Source of the DNA: an uncultured Clostridia bacterium | GTDB lineage: Bacteria; Bacillota; Clostridia; Oscillospirales; Ruminococcaceae | Reading direction: 5' to 3' | Assembly (NCBI GenBank): GCA_947625615.1 | Contig: CANQPB010000008.1 | Location: forward strand, 1-64,000 | Length of the DNA: 64,000 nucleotides | Shown here: piece by piece, positions 1 to 9,790 of the stretch | How the letters are laid out: each line of letters starts with the position of its first letter | Numbering within the stretch: the stretch's first letter is position 1 | Notes under the pieces: model-generated | The model's input: only the letters and a program-made list of their open reading frames with translations | Database searches by the model: none | Told to the model about the DNA's origin: nothing | Translations under genes and position numbers: made by a program

Positions 1-156
1 CGCACCTTTGTTTTCCAAGTGGCCGCAGTTCTCCTGTTACCCCTCCTGTGGGATATTGACGGAATATGGTATTCTGCTGCGGCTGCACAGTGCTTGGCGA
101 TGATATGTACTGTTGTATTCCTTGTTGCGATGCGGAAGAAGTATCACTACGCATAA
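1..156 (+). CDS. MATE family efflux transporter, C-terminal end (partial)
   Basis: The reading frame is open from base 1 and ends at TAA 154-156. It encodes 51 residues: two hydrophobic stretches, then a basic tail ending KKYHYA. This matches the last transmembrane helix and tail of MATE (multi-antimicrobial extrusion) transporters, which are 12-helix membrane exporters. The 5' part lies outside the window. A second, broken MATE segment follows at once, so this may be the tail of a tandem gene or one side of a recombination event. The family call rests on sequence character only, and the substrate is unknown. Confidence 0.6.
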   Translation, partial: RTFVFQVAAVLLLPLLWDIDGIWYSAAAAQCLAMICTVVFLVAMRKKYHYA

Positions 157-995
157 ATTGAGCGCCACCGGAAACACGCCGGTAAGGAATCAATATCTTT
201 GGCGACTGGCTTTTCATGTTCCCTCTGAATATGGGAATCAAGGGTGCGGCGATTGCAACGGGAATTTCTCAGACCATAGGACTGCTTATCATACTTGTTC
301 ACTTTATCCGTAGGGACGGCGTTCTCCGCTTTGGAAAGACAAGGTTTGAGAAAGGACTGCTGCAAGAGATTTTTCTGCGCGGTCTGCCGGAAGGATTGGG
401 ATAGTTGGCTACTCCCATTATGACGCTCTGCATGAATTTTGTGTTGATTAAAAGGATAGGCGATATTGGCTTCAATGCCTTTTCCATCGTCACTTATGTT
501 GCGTCCTTTACCTCGGCAGTATTCTTTGGGTGCAGCGAGGGGTTACAGCCGCTGTTCGGACAAAACTATGGGGCGAAAAAAGAAAGCCACATGAGATTCT
601 ATTTCAAGGACGGGATGCTTATAAACTTTATCGGCAGCATAGGGGTTGTGGTTTTGGTGCTGGCGCTTGGCAGACCGATTTGTGTTCTATTCAAATCAGA
701 CCCGGAAACGCTGGAATACATTCTTCAAATTATGCCGCTATATTCTTGGGGCTTTGTTGTCATGGCTCTCAATGTCATGATTTCAGCGTATCTGTATTCA
801 ACGGAGAGATCGGGATATGCAATTATCATCAACTTCCTGCGGAGCATAGTCGTAAGTGTAGCTGTCATTATGATCTTCCCGATGATTTTCGGCTCATCCG
901 ATATTCGGCTTACTTTTGGAATCTATGAAGCGATTATTCTGGTGATTTCCATGCTGCTCTTGATACGGGCAGAGAAAAACGGCAGGATAAATTAA
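157..995 (+). pseudogene. MATE family transporter remnant, 5'-truncated with in-frame stop
   Basis: The main frame (from about 186 to 995) encodes membrane protein sequence typical of MATE transporters, including the family-like stretch MGIKGAAIATGIS and, later, GCSEGLQPLFGQNYGAKK. A TAG at 402-404 interrupts the frame; the protein continues without a shift at 405. Just upstream, in another frame (about 158-185), LSATGNTP resembles the conserved segment that precedes this region in MATE proteins, so a small deletion or frameshift lies near 185. The N-terminal third is missing and the remnant abuts the preceding MATE gene end. It is inactive unless the TAG is read through. Confidence 0.75.
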
Positions 996-1099
996 TTTTG
1001 ACATGATTAAATTGGAATTGGATGCCCGAACTATCTATCTAAACGAAAGGATAACAAAATGGAAAAACGAAAATCAGAACAATGCCCGTCTTGAAGTTA

Positions 1100-1306
1100 T
1101 CAAGGAGAGTTAAATCGAGACGAAGAAAATCGAAGGGTTGTGGTATAATCAAATAACGAATGCACCGATTCGTTGAGGATTTCGTCATTAAGAACAGGAA
1201 CGATGTAGTTATTGAACACAAGCTCCATAATATGACCGGGAGGGGAGTCCCATTTTAACATAGCCGATACAAGCACATTCGTATCTATTACCGCATAATA
1301 TTTCAT
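1100..1306 (-). pseudogene. PIN-domain toxin, truncated
   Basis: The start MKYYAVIDTNVLVSAML carries the first PIN acidic motif (DTN), and residues 28-45 continue as in VapC-like or putative-toxin PIN proteins. After NDEILNE the similarity is lost and the frame stops at residue 68. Intact PIN toxins have about 130-150 residues and need further acidic residues in the second half, so this copy should have no nuclease activity. Its ATG overlaps the TGA of the upstream antitoxin gene by 4 bases (ATGA), the normal coupling of a type II toxin-antitoxin pair. The truncation point lies close to the MATE debris, which fits a rearrangement junction. Confidence 0.65.
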
Positions 1307-1593
1307 TTATTCTGCCTTCTTGCCTCTGCAATTTCAGCGTTGATTTCTTCTAAAGACATATCCGCAATGCCGTTTTCCTCTGCGATTCTGCTTGCCTCTT
1401 TCATCGCCGCCAGTCCTCGGCTCGGCTTGAACTCATCGAGCTTCATACTGAACGGTATGCCGTTTTCCTGAACAAGACGTGCCATGCACATGCGCATATA
1501 TGTCGGCAGGTCAATGCCAAGGCGTTCGCAGATGCTGACTGCCTTGATTCGTGTTGCCTCGTCGGTACGGAATTGAACTAAAGAGTTGGACAT
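1303..1593 (-). CDS. RelB/DinJ family antitoxin
   Basis: This 96-residue protein begins MSNSLVQFRTDEATRIKAV and has the ribbon-helix-helix-like N-terminus of RelB/DinJ antitoxins (residues 1-45), which bind DNA as dimers, then a charged tail (residues 60-96) of the kind that wraps a toxin. The start at 1593 is preferred to a longer upstream frame because AGGAGG lies 7-9 bases before it. The gene overlaps the truncated PIN gene by 4 bases. An antitoxin can persist alone because it is harmless and autoregulates; here its partner appears dead. Confidence 0.8.
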   Translation of the reverse strand: MSNSLVQFRTDEATRIKAVSICERLGIDLPTYMRMCMARLVQENGIPFSMKLDEFKPSRGLAAMKEASRIAEENGIADMSLEEINAEIAEARRQNK

Positions 1594-1734
1594 AGTGAAG
1601 CCTCCTTTTTCTATATTATACTCCATATTGCAAGCAAATGCAAGCGCCTGATTACAATTTTTTAAAATTAAGGTATCATACCGATATATTGGTGACATAG
1701 GGGCGAAGGCGACTTGCATTGACATACTGAAAAT

Positions 1735-1867
1735 ACGGTGGCACGATCGGAATTTTACCGTATGGCAAATTAAAAGCACCTGTGTTTGCGCAGGTGCTTT
1801 TATCTTTTATATTTTCAATCCCGTGCCTTCCGGTACCTCCCCATCACCATCTTCTCTGTCAGATTCC
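1735..1867. repeat. Direct repeat copy 1 (degenerate small-gene tail plus terminator)
   Basis: About 133 bp that closely match 14857-14988. It contains a strong intrinsic terminator (stem GCACCTG/CAGGTGC, loop TGTTTGCG, T-rich flank, about 1772-1801). Read on the minus strand, it also contains the 3' end of the small ORF that is intact at 14929-15132. In this copy that coding part is frameshifted, so it is a dead fragment. The two copies bracket the rhamnose island almost exactly. Confidence 0.8.
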
Positions 1868-1889
1868 GAGATTTAAGCTTAACAAACGC

Positions 1890-3143
1890 TCATTTTGAGT
1901 GTTGATTACGGTACTGAGCCGGTGTGCAGCCAACGACATCGCGGAAGCATTTTGTAAAGTAGTTCGGCGTATTAAAAGCGAGCGCCTCCGAAATTTCCCT
2001 TACGGTCAGGTCGGTCGATTCCAAAAGGAGCTTCGCCCGCTCTGTTTTTGCATAACGAATATAAAGAAACAGCGGGACTCCCGTTTCCTTTTTGAATTTA
2101 TCGGACAGATAATATTCCGTGTATCCCGTCAGAGACGCCAGCTCGGAAATGCTGATGTCCCTGCTGAGATTAAGTTGAATATAATCGCAGCACCTCCGAA
2201 TCGCCGCCGAATAATCGGGATTTGTATTCAGGCTGTGGACACGATAAATAAACTCATGATACATTGAAAGCGACAGCTTATTGAGTTCTCCGAGATCATT
2301 TGCGTTGACAGCCGATTCTATATATGAATCTCCGAGCGGATATGCAATTTCGGGGCTCAGACCTCCCTCTATCGCTGCGCGGCAGACCAAAGTCGTAAAG
2401 ACTATAATGCTTATTTTAAATTTCTGAATGGGATCCCTGCCCTCGACAGGCACGCCCGGGTTCAGCTCGCTGCACATCTTCAGAGCGTCGCGGTAATTTA
2501 TGTCTCCGTTGCGAACCGTTTGCAAAAGGACGCGCTCCGCCAAATAAATCTTGTTTCGGTCGTGCGTCTTAGGCGACGGCGCGAGGGCTGCGCTCGCGTC
2601 CTCCCTATATGAAAAAAGCTCCGACACGTCAAGCGACTGCCCAGTCAGGGTATTGTGAACCATAGTAACATAACGGGCAAAGACGGAGTGCGGCAGTATC
2701 GGCATTGCCGAAAGCCGCTCAATAAGCTCACTCGCCCAGATCGCGTCGTCCATGCTGACCCTATATGGGCGAAGGGCTTCACGCAGCTGATTCACAGCAG
2801 GCGCAGAGTAAAACACAGGCCCCATGACAAACAGCAGTTCCCTTTTGCGGACGGTCTCAAAGGTGATTGCCCATTGCATACCGATCGGTGAGCCTATCAG
2901 GACAGGCATAGTTTCCTTGGAAGCGGCGTATTCCCTGACCTTATCTACTCCACCGAATTTTTGGAACGACTTTTCAAAAAACTTTATTTCCTCACTCGGA
3001 CAGGAAGTTGCAATGCGGCTGCCGTCCTCACTGTAACACCAGACATAAAATCTTTCGCTTGGAGGGATCATATCCTCAAGCAGCAATAGATTCTGTTCTT
3101 CCGACGTTATTTGATCGTATGTAATATTGTCCGTCTTGTCCAT
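1890..3143 (-). CDS. AraC family transcriptional regulator, rhamnoside island
   Basis: A 417-residue cytoplasmic regulator. Residues about 320-415 form the AraC double helix-turn-helix: the first helix pair around ISISELASLTGYTEYYLSDKF, the second around TVREISEALAFNTPNYFTKCF, closing with the usual GCTPAQYR. The first 300 residues are a ligand-sensing region with no signal peptide or membrane segment, of the type common in gut clostridial sugar regulators. GGAGGA lies at proper distance before ATG 3143. It is divergent from the rhamnosidase operon across 177 bp that hold a consensus promoter, so it most likely activates that operon in response to rhamnose or a rhamnoside. The ligand is inferred from context. 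Confidence 0.85.
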   Translation of the reverse strand: MDKTDNITYDQITSEEQNLLLLEDMIPPSERFYVWCYSEDGSRIATSCPSEEIKFFEKSFQKFGGVDKVREYAASKETMPVLIGSPIGMQWAITFETVRKRELLFVMGPVFYSAPAVNQLREALRPYRVSMDDAIWASELIERLSAMPILPHSVFARYVTMVHNTLTGQSLDVSELFSYREDASAALAPSPKTHDRNKIYLAERVLLQTVRNGDINYRDALKMCSELNPGVPVEGRDPIQKFKISIIVFTTLVCRAAIEGGLSPEIAYPLGDSYIESAVNANDLGELNKLSLSMYHEFIYRVHSLNTNPDYSAAIRRCCDYIQLNLSRDISISELASLTGYTEYYLSDKFKKETGVPLFLYIRYAKTERAKLLLESTDLTVREISEALAFNTPNYFTKCFRDVVGCTPAQYRNQHSK

Positions 3144-3251
3144 CGGCTTTGTCCTCCGTTTCCGAAGAGATGTGCTGTTTCCATTATAGCATAGATTCAG
3201 AAAAAATCAAGAAGTTTCCTTAATGAGTGTACTTTTTCAGGAATCAGTGAC

Positions 3252-3280
3252 TTTACAAACCCGGAGAGCGTATTTATAAT
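3252..3280 (+). promoter_or_regulatory. Sigma-A-type promoter of rhamnoside operon
   Basis: TTTACA at 3252-3257, a 17-bp spacer and TATAAT at 3275-3280, placed 41 bp before the GH78 start. It lies in the divergent gap next to the AraC gene, where an AraC activator would be expected to bind. Confidence 0.7.
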
Positions 3281-3320
3281 ATGTATAAAGCAACAAATAC
3301 TTTGCAAAGGTGTGCAATAA

Positions 3321-5957
3321 ATGAAGGCATATTTACTAAGAACCGAATATATGTCAGATCCTATCGGGATCGACATTAAAAATCCGCGTCTGACGTGGCT
3401 TTGCCGAAGCGGTCTCAGGCAGTCGGCGTATGAGATAAAAGGCTATTGCGACGGCGTGCAGGTATGGAACAGCGGCAAGGTCGAGAGCAGCGAAATGTTC
3501 GCTCTTTTCGGCGCCGAGCTTCACAGCCGTGACCGCGTAGTCTGGCAGGTCAGGCTGTGGGACGAAAACGGTACAGCCGGAGAATGGAGCGAGGAAGCCG
3601 TTTTCGAGATGGGACTTCTTCAGCAAAGCGACTATGCCGCGGAGTGGATAGACCCGGAGATAGACCCGGATCCCGACGAACACAAGCCCGCCTCCTATCT
3701 GCGGAAGCGTTTTACCGTCGGTCATGATTTTAAGACAGCGCGCCTTTACATAACCTGTCACGGGCTCTATGAGGCGTGGATAAACGGCGCGCGGGTGGGT
3801 GATTTTGTTCTTGCCCCCGGCTCGTCAAGCTACGGCAAGCGCCTGCACGTTCAGACATACGACGTTTCGGACCTGATAAGAGAGGGCGAAAACGATGTCC
3901 TTGTAATTCTCGGTGACGGTTGGTACCGCAGCTGCTCGGGCGTTGACGGAGACAGAAACCTATACGGCGAAGACGTCGCCCTGTGGTTCCAACTGGAGGC
4001 AGACGCAAGAGCGGTCTGTATCTCCGACGGAAGCTGGGAGGCGACGCAGGAAGGGCCGATACGCCAAAACGATATGCAGCAGGGCGAGATCGTGGACGCC
4101 CGCCTTGACGGACTTACTGGTTGGCACAAGGTGACCGTAAAAGACTTCGGTACAGAGAACCTTTTTGCGTCAAACTGTGTTCCCGTCACCGAACATGAGC
4201 GGTTCAAAGGACGGCTTTTTACCGCTCCTAACGGAGAAACCGTTTTGGATTTCGGTCAGAATCTTGCGGGATATGTGGAATTTACTCTGTACGCACATGA
4301 GGGAGATACCGTCATTCTGACGCACGGAGAAGCTCTTGATGAAACCGGCAGCTTCACGCAGGAGAATTTCCAGGAACGCAAGCGCCACAAAGAGGGCGGC
4401 ACCCGACAGCAGGTGATCTATACCTGCAAGGAAGGCAAAAACGAATATAAAACAAAATTTTCAATATGGGGCTTCAGATATGCAAGGGTTGAGACCTCCG
4501 TAAATCTTGATAATGCGGAATTTACCGCCATAGCCGTATATTCCGACATGGAACGCCTCGGTATGTTCGAGTGCGGAAACGAGGACGTGAACCGTCTTGT
4601 GGAGAATACTCTTTGGAGCATGAAGTCTAATTTCTGCGATGTGCCTACAGACTGCCCCACTCGAGAGCGGGCGGCATGGACGGGAGATATGGGCGTTTTT
4701 GCCGAGACGGGGCTGTATCTTATGAACTGCTATCCCGTCATTCGCAAGTGGCTCGGCGAGTGCAGGCTAAATCAATATTCCGACGGCAAGGTGGCAAACA
4801 TTGCTCCGAAAAACAACCGCCCTACATTCACAACAGAACTGCTTGCGGGCTCGGTGGGTTGGGGCGACGCTTCAATAACAGTTCCCATGACGCTGTATAG
4901 GCGGTACGGTGACAGGAGGATACTTGATGAAAACATTGAAATGATGAAGCGGTGGTATGCCTATCTTGAGAGCCGTGCCGGTCAGAAAAACAGCGGCGCC
5001 GCGTCGGATATGAACGCCATACCCGAGCAGTATCGGGAGATGCTGAAAAATATGCCGCCGCAGGCTCTTGCGGAAATGATGAAAAAATTTGCGCCGCCCG
5101 GGTCCGAATCGGAAAATCCCTACGCCGAATATGCCATAACAACAGGCACCGACTACGGCGAGTGGTGTGAGCCGGACGTTGATTCCATAAACGCAATGGG
5201 CAAGCCGCAAAGCAAGGTGGCAACAGCCTATTACGCATACTCCGGCAGGCTCCTTTCGGAGATTTTCGATATACTCGGGGAAACCGAAAACGCGCAGAGA
5301 TATGCGCAAACAGGCGATGGAGCCAAAAACGCCTTCCGCTTCATTGCCACGAAAAACGGGGTGATTCAGTCAGACCGTCAGGCAGAGTTTGTGAGGGCCA
5401 TTGACTTCGACCTTCTGAGCGAGGACGAAAAGCGGCGCGCGGCGGCGGATCTGAACGATCTTGTCATAAAGTGCGGATATCATCTGAACACCGGCTTCCT
5501 CTCCACACCGGCACTCCTGCCGGTGCTGGCGGAGTACGGGTACACGGACACGGCGTATAGGCTCTTGCTTCAGGACACTATGCCCGGCTGGCTATATGAG
5601 GTCAGACACGGTGCGACCACGATCTGGGAGGACTGGGACGGGATAAATGAACGCGGGCAGGTCAAAGCCTCGTTGAACCACTATTCAAAGGGCGCAGTCT
5701 GCGGCTGGCTCTTCTCGGGCGTATGCGGAATTAAGGTATTAAACGGAAAGATCCGTATTGCACCGCAGCCGAGCGAGCTTTTAGGATATGCAGCCGCTGA
5801 ATATCTATCTCCTCTCGGAAAAATATGCAGTTCGTGGAAATATGAAAACGCCGGAGAGATTTCTTACAGCTTTTATATTCCCGCAAATGCAGAAGCAGAA
5901 GTTTTGCTCCCCGACGGGCGCAGTTTCACGTTAGGTCCCGGGGAACACAATATATAA
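3321..5957 (+). CDS. Alpha-L-rhamnosidase, GH78
   Basis: An 878-residue enzyme that should hydrolyse terminal alpha-L-rhamnose from glycosides. It has the family order: an N-terminal beta domain (residues about 1-110), a jelly-roll domain with the YEAWINGARVGDFVLAPGSSSY type segment (about 150-180), an (alpha/alpha)6 catalytic domain, and a C-terminal beta domain. The acidic cluster DCPTRERAAWTGD (about 443-455) corresponds to the GH78 motif D-x3-R-E-x3-W-x-G-D, and TIWEDWDG (about 767) carries the other expected catalytic glutamate. There is no signal peptide, so it acts in the cytoplasm on imported substrate. AAAGGTG precedes ATG 3321. It is first in an operon with a symporter, GH1 and rhaBAD. 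Confidence 0.93.
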   Translation: MKAYLLRTEYMSDPIGIDIKNPRLTWLCRSGLRQSAYEIKGYCDGVQVWNSGKVESSEMFALFGAELHSRDRVVWQVRLWDENGTAGEWSEEAVFEMGLLQQSDYAAEWIDPEIDPDPDEHKPASYLRKRFTVGHDFKTARLYITCHGLYEAWINGARVGDFVLAPGSSSYGKRLHVQTYDVSDLIREGENDVLVILGDGWYRSCSGVDGDRNLYGEDVALWFQLEADARAVCISDGSWEATQEGPIRQNDMQQGEIVDARLDGLTGWHKVTVKDFGTENLFASNCVPVTEHERFKGRLFTAPNGETVLDFGQNLAGYVEFTLYAHEGDTVILTHGEALDETGSFTQENFQERKRHKEGGTRQQVIYTCKEGKNEYKTKFSIWGFRYARVETSVNLDNAEFTAIAVYSDMERLGMFECGNEDVNRLVENTLWSMKSNFCDVPTDCPTRERAAWTGDMGVFAETGLYLMNCYPVIRKWLGECRLNQYSDGKVANIAPKNNRPTFTTELLAGSVGWGDASITVPMTLYRRYGDRRILDENIEMMKRWYAYLESRAGQKNSGAASDMNAIPEQYREMLKNMPPQALAEMMKKFAPPGSESENPYAEYAITTGTDYGEWCEPDVDSINAMGKPQSKVATAYYAYSGRLLSEIFDILGETENAQRYAQTGDGAKNAFRFIATKNGVIQSDRQAEFVRAIDFDLLSEDEKRRAAADLNDLVIKCGYHLNTGFLSTPALLPVLAEYGYTDTAYRLLLQDTMPGWLYEVRHGATTIWEDWDGINERGQVKASLNHYSKGAVCGWLFSGVCGIKVLNGKIRIAPQPSELLGYAAAEYLSPLGKICSSWKYENAGEISYSFYIPANAEAEVLLPDGRSFTLGPGEHNI

Positions 5958-5981
5958 TTCAATCAAAAAAGGAGAATCACT

Positions 5982-7547
5982 ATGGCAAAAGAAAAGCTTT
6001 CAGCAAGTGAAACCGACGGCGTGCAATACAGACGCGCCAAGCTCTGGCAGATCATTCTCGTAGCATGTAACGCCCTCAACGGCATGGCGATCTACACGCT
6101 GATCGGTCAGGCATCATACGCCGCAAGCATCGGATTCGGAATATCCACGTTGATCGTCGGAGGTCTTCTGACATTTACCAGAATATTCGACGCCGTGACC
6201 GACCCGCTTCTTGCATTCCTCTATGACCGCGTAAACACGCGGTGGGGAAAGATACGTCCTCTTATGCTGCTGGGCTGGCTGATACAGTCTCTGGGCGTCA
6301 TGTGCATGTTCTCCTGGGCGGCAGGCAAGGGCTTCGGCGTTCCTATGTTCCTTATAACCTATATGATCTACGTCATAGGCTATACGATCGTGAACATGAC
6401 CGCTCAGACCATCGGCCCGCTTATCACAAATGACCCGAAGCAGCGCCCGACCGTCGGCGTTTGGAATACGGTATTCAACTACATAGTACCTATGGCATTT
6501 ACAATCATTCTGAACACCGTGCTTTTGCCGAAATTCGGCGAACCCTCCATAAACGACGCCGGGCAGCAGGTGTATAACTACAGTCAGTCCTATCTCACCG
6601 CCGCAGCCGTCGTCACGGTCATCGCTTCGCTTTTGGGAGTAATTCTTGTTTGCATAGGCGTGTCCGCTTATGATAAACCCGAGAACTTCCGCGGCACAAA
6701 CAAGGCGAGTGAGCGCCTGAAGTGGAAGGATATGCTCAGCGTTCTTACCAAAAACAAACCTTTGCAGGCATATATTATCTCCGCTGCCACCGACAAAATC
6801 GCTCAGCAGGCGAGCAGCGCGGCGATCGTATCGACAATGCTGTCCGGAATACTGATAGGAAATATGACGATCGCCACGTATCTTTCGGTTGCGGGAATGC
6901 TGCCGTCTATCATATTTGCCATTGTCGGCGCACGCTATTGCGGAAAGCACGGCAACAAGGAATCTATTGTGGCATGGGCAAAATACTGCATTTACGCGAA
7001 TATCGCGATTATACTCTTCTTCACGGTTGTATGGTTTACCAAGGGCGGTACGACTTCGATAGCTCATTTCGGCGTGACCATGATAATCTATATTCTGCTG
7101 ACTCTTGTCTGCAACGGCTTTATGATGGCTAACACTACCGCCGGCACCGCATTTATGGCGGACGTTATCGACTACGAGCTCGACCGCTCAGGCAAATATA
7201 TTCCGGCCGTCGTCTCAGGCACCTACAGCCTTATTGACAAGATCGTATCCTCGTTCTCTGCGCTTATCGCTACTGCCTGCGTTGCACTCATCGGCTACAC
7301 CGAGACTCTGCCGCAGCCGGGAGATTCACCGACGATTCCTATTTTCTGCATGACCATGTTCCTGCGTTACGGTCTTGCCATAATAGGCTGGATCTGCACT
7401 CTTATCGCCATGCGCAAGTGCAAGCTGGGCAAAGCCGAAATGGTGGAGGTTCAAAAGAGGATTGCAGACCGCAAGAAAGCGCTCAGCGCAGAAAAAGCAG
7501 GCGAAGCCGAGCTTATAGAGCAGTCGGTCGCAGAGGAAGAACAGTAA
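5982..7547 (+). CDS. GPH family sugar:cation symporter
   Basis: 521 residues with 12 predicted hydrophobic helices. It resembles the glycoside-pentoside-hexuronide (MelB-like) branch of the major facilitator superfamily, with FTRIFDAVTDPLLAFLYDRVNTRWGK near residue 60-85 (D-x3-DP and a basic loop typical of the family) and a charged cytoplasmic tail after residue 480. It should import the oligosaccharide or glycoside together with Na+ or H+. An AAAAGGAG site precedes the ATG, 24 bp after the rhamnosidase stop. Placed between two intracellular glycosidases, it probably brings in intact rhamnosylated glucosides. The substrate is inferred. Confidence 0.88.
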   Translation: MAKEKLSASETDGVQYRRAKLWQIILVACNALNGMAIYTLIGQASYAASIGFGISTLIVGGLLTFTRIFDAVTDPLLAFLYDRVNTRWGKIRPLMLLGWLIQSLGVMCMFSWAAGKGFGVPMFLITYMIYVIGYTIVNMTAQTIGPLITNDPKQRPTVGVWNTVFNYIVPMAFTIILNTVLLPKFGEPSINDAGQQVYNYSQSYLTAAAVVTVIASLLGVILVCIGVSAYDKPENFRGTNKASERLKWKDMLSVLTKNKPLQAYIISAATDKIAQQASSAAIVSTMLSGILIGNMTIATYLSVAGMLPSIIFAIVGARYCGKHGNKESIVAWAKYCIYANIAIILFFTVVWFTKGGTTSIAHFGVTMIIYILLTLVCNGFMMANTTAGTAFMADVIDYELDRSGKYIPAVVSGTYSLIDKIVSSFSALIATACVALIGYTETLPQPGDSPTIPIFCMTMFLRYGLAIIGWICTLIAMRKCKLGKAEMVEVQKRIADRKKALSAEKAGEAELIEQSVAEEEQ

Positions 7548-7571
7548 AGACCGGGCTAAAGAGGTTATAAT

Positions 7572-8441
7572 ATGAAAAGCTATGTACAGCAGATCATGCT
7601 CGGCACTGTGACTAAAAACGAGGATCAGACCCGTACAGCCTTAAAGAGGATCAAAGACGCCGGTTACGACGGAATTGAGCTCAACCGGTTTATGATACAC
7701 CCGAGTTCTTTTATGGTGCGCATGCTGACACGCGCCGCAGGTATGCCTACCGGAAACGGCGGCAAGCTGAATTGGCACGGACTTCTTACGGACAGCGGTC
7801 TTAGGGCTTTGAGTCTTCATGCCGATTTAGGCTCGCTTGAACGGGAATCGGAGGCGGTCATAGAAGAAGCGGAAAGCTATAAAACCGATAAAATCGTCAT
7901 CACCGGAATGTATCGCTTCGATTATTCCGACGAAAAAACAGTACGCGATCTGGCGCAGCGCCTTAACAAAGTCGGCAAGACTTTGAAAAGCGCGGGAAAA
8001 TCGCTTATGTACCACAACCACAATGTGGAGCTTCTGCCTGTCGGTTCGGGCAAAAGGGCATACGATATTTTGCTCGAAGATACCGACCCCGAGGCCGTCA
8101 GCTTTGAGTTTGACAGCTACTGGTTCACCGACGGCGGAGCGGACGCTAAGCTTTGGATGAAAAAGCTGGGCAGCCGCATGAAGCTGTGGCACCTGACCGA
8201 CCGCGGCAGCCGTCAGGCGGGACCCGCCATGACGCCTATTCTTAAAGCCGACAGCATGGAACTCGGCACCGGCAATATGGATTTAGACGGCTTATGGGCT
8301 TTGGCAGTTGAAAACGGCGTGGAAGACGTCGTTTTGGAAAGCCACAAAAACTGGGTTGATAAAGATCCGCTCAAGAGCATTGAACTGAGTGCCAAATGGC
8401 TGAACAAAAAAAGAATAAAGGGTGAGCGGAATGAGCTTTAA
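7572..8441 (+). CDS. Xylose isomerase-like TIM barrel sugar isomerase/epimerase
   Basis: A 289-residue protein of the AP endonuclease 2/xylose isomerase-like TIM-barrel superfamily. Candidate metal ligands or active-site positions are visible in YHNHNVEL (about 140-148), FEFDSYW (about 178) and KLWHLTDRG (about 207). Family members isomerise, epimerise or dehydrate sugars or inositols. It could be a mutarotase-like or epimerase step for the released sugar, or could act on an oxidised glycoside. It lies between the symporter and GH1, ending 11 bp inside GH1, so it is part of the operon. The exact reaction cannot be told from sequence. Confidence 0.75.
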   Translation: MKSYVQQIMLGTVTKNEDQTRTALKRIKDAGYDGIELNRFMIHPSSFMVRMLTRAAGMPTGNGGKLNWHGLLTDSGLRALSLHADLGSLERESEAVIEEAESYKTDKIVITGMYRFDYSDEKTVRDLAQRLNKVGKTLKSAGKSLMYHNHNVELLPVGSGKRAYDILLEDTDPEAVSFEFDSYWFTDGGADAKLWMKKLGSRMKLWHLTDRGSRQAGPAMTPILKADSMELGTGNMDLDGLWALAVENGVEDVVLESHKNWVDKDPLKSIELSAKWLNKKRIKGERNEL

Positions 8442-9750
8442 AAGTGATTTTCTCTGGGGCACTGCCAGCGCGGCGGCACAGTTTGAAGGAGCATATCTGG
8501 ACGGGGGACGAACCCCGAGCATCTGGGACAATCCCGCTGTTCTTAAGGACAATATTGCTCACGGTGAAACACCCCATGAAGCCTGCGACCATTATCACCG
8601 CTTCAAAGAAGATATAGAGCTCATGCGCAGCCTTGGTCTTAAGTCCTACCGCTTTTCGGTAAGCTGGTCGAGAGTGATGCCGCATAAGGGTCAGGTAAGC
8701 TCCCAAGGAATATCGTTTTACCGCGAATTGGTCGAAACGCTTCGCAGCGCGGGCATTGAACCTATAGTCACGTTATATCACTGGGATCTCCCGCTATGGG
8801 TCCACGAGGAAGGCGGCTGGGAAAACGAACAGGTCGTTAAGTGGTTTTGCGAATATGTGAACTGTGTAGTTGACGCCATTTCCGATATGGTGACATGGTG
8901 GATAACCTTCAACGAGATGCAGATGTTTATCGGCAGGGGTTATATCAGCGGCATTAACGCTCCGTTCCTTAAAACACAAGACCCCGGCAGGATAGCGAAT
9001 CTGACCCGAAATGTGATGCTATCGCACGGCGAGGCGGTGAAAATCATAAGAAAGCACGGAAAATCACCCGCGAAGATCGGTATGGCTCCCACAGGCCCGG
9101 TCTATACGCCCTTGAGCGAAACGGAGGAAGATATAAACAAAGCCTATGACGCTACGTTTGCGATAATGCCCGGAGCGGATGGCGCTTCCTGGTGGATGGA
9201 TCCGATAGTTCTCGGCAGGCTGCCTGAGCAGCTCAAGCCGTATATCAGCGGGGAGGATCTGAAAATAATTTGTCAGCCGCTTGATTTTTACGGGTTTAAC
9301 GTATATCAGTCGAGAAATTACAGTGAGGCAGCCGGAAGAAATCCCGCCGTTTACCCGGGTATGCCGAGAACCGCTTTCAACTGGCCGATCACGCCTGAGG
9401 TCATGTACTGGTCGGTGCGCTTTCACTATGAACGTTACCGCCTGCCTGTCATGATCACCGAAAACGGCATGGCAAACACGGACTTTGTAATGGAGGACGG
9501 AAAGGTACACGACCCGCAGAGAACGGGTTTTATCCGCCGTTACCTTAAAAGCCTCAAAAGGGCGGCGGACGAGGGTTTTCCGGTTTTGGGATATCAATAC
9601 TGGGCTCTTGCGGATAACTTTGAATGGGCTGAAGGATATGACAAACGTTTCGGTCTCATATATGTGGATTACCGCACGCAGAAGAGAACCGTCAAGGATT
9701 CCGCATGGAGCTATAAGGAGATCATAGAGTCTAACGGCGAAAACCTTTGA
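8431..9750 (+). CDS. GH1 beta-glucosidase
   Basis: A 439-residue (beta/alpha)8 glycosidase of family 1. Visible motifs are FLWGTASAAAQFEGA at the N-terminus, the acid/base glutamate in WITFNEMQ (about residue 161) and the nucleophile glutamate in ITENGMA (about residue 344), with WALADNFEWAEGYDKRFGL near the C-terminus. ATG 8431 is chosen over GTG 8422 because AAAGGG lies at the right distance only for the ATG. There is no signal peptide. NE is followed by M rather than the usual P, a tolerated variant. With GH78 it could remove glucose from rutinose- or neohesperidose-type glycosides once rhamnose has gone. It overlaps the preceding gene. Confidence 0.9.
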   Translation: MSFKSDFLWGTASAAAQFEGAYLDGGRTPSIWDNPAVLKDNIAHGETPHEACDHYHRFKEDIELMRSLGLKSYRFSVSWSRVMPHKGQVSSQGISFYRELVETLRSAGIEPIVTLYHWDLPLWVHEEGGWENEQVVKWFCEYVNCVVDAISDMVTWWITFNEMQMFIGRGYISGINAPFLKTQDPGRIANLTRNVMLSHGEAVKIIRKHGKSPAKIGMAPTGPVYTPLSETEEDINKAYDATFAIMPGADGASWWMDPIVLGRLPEQLKPYISGEDLKIICQPLDFYGFNVYQSRNYSEAAGRNPAVYPGMPRTAFNWPITPEVMYWSVRFHYERYRLPVMITENGMANTDFVMEDGKVHDPQRTGFIRRYLKSLKRAADEGFPVLGYQYWALADNFEWAEGYDKRFGLIYVDYRTQKRTVKDSAWSYKEIIESNGENL

Positions 9751-9790
9751 CCGTTAAAATAATGAAAGCATTCTGAGAAAGGAAATCATT

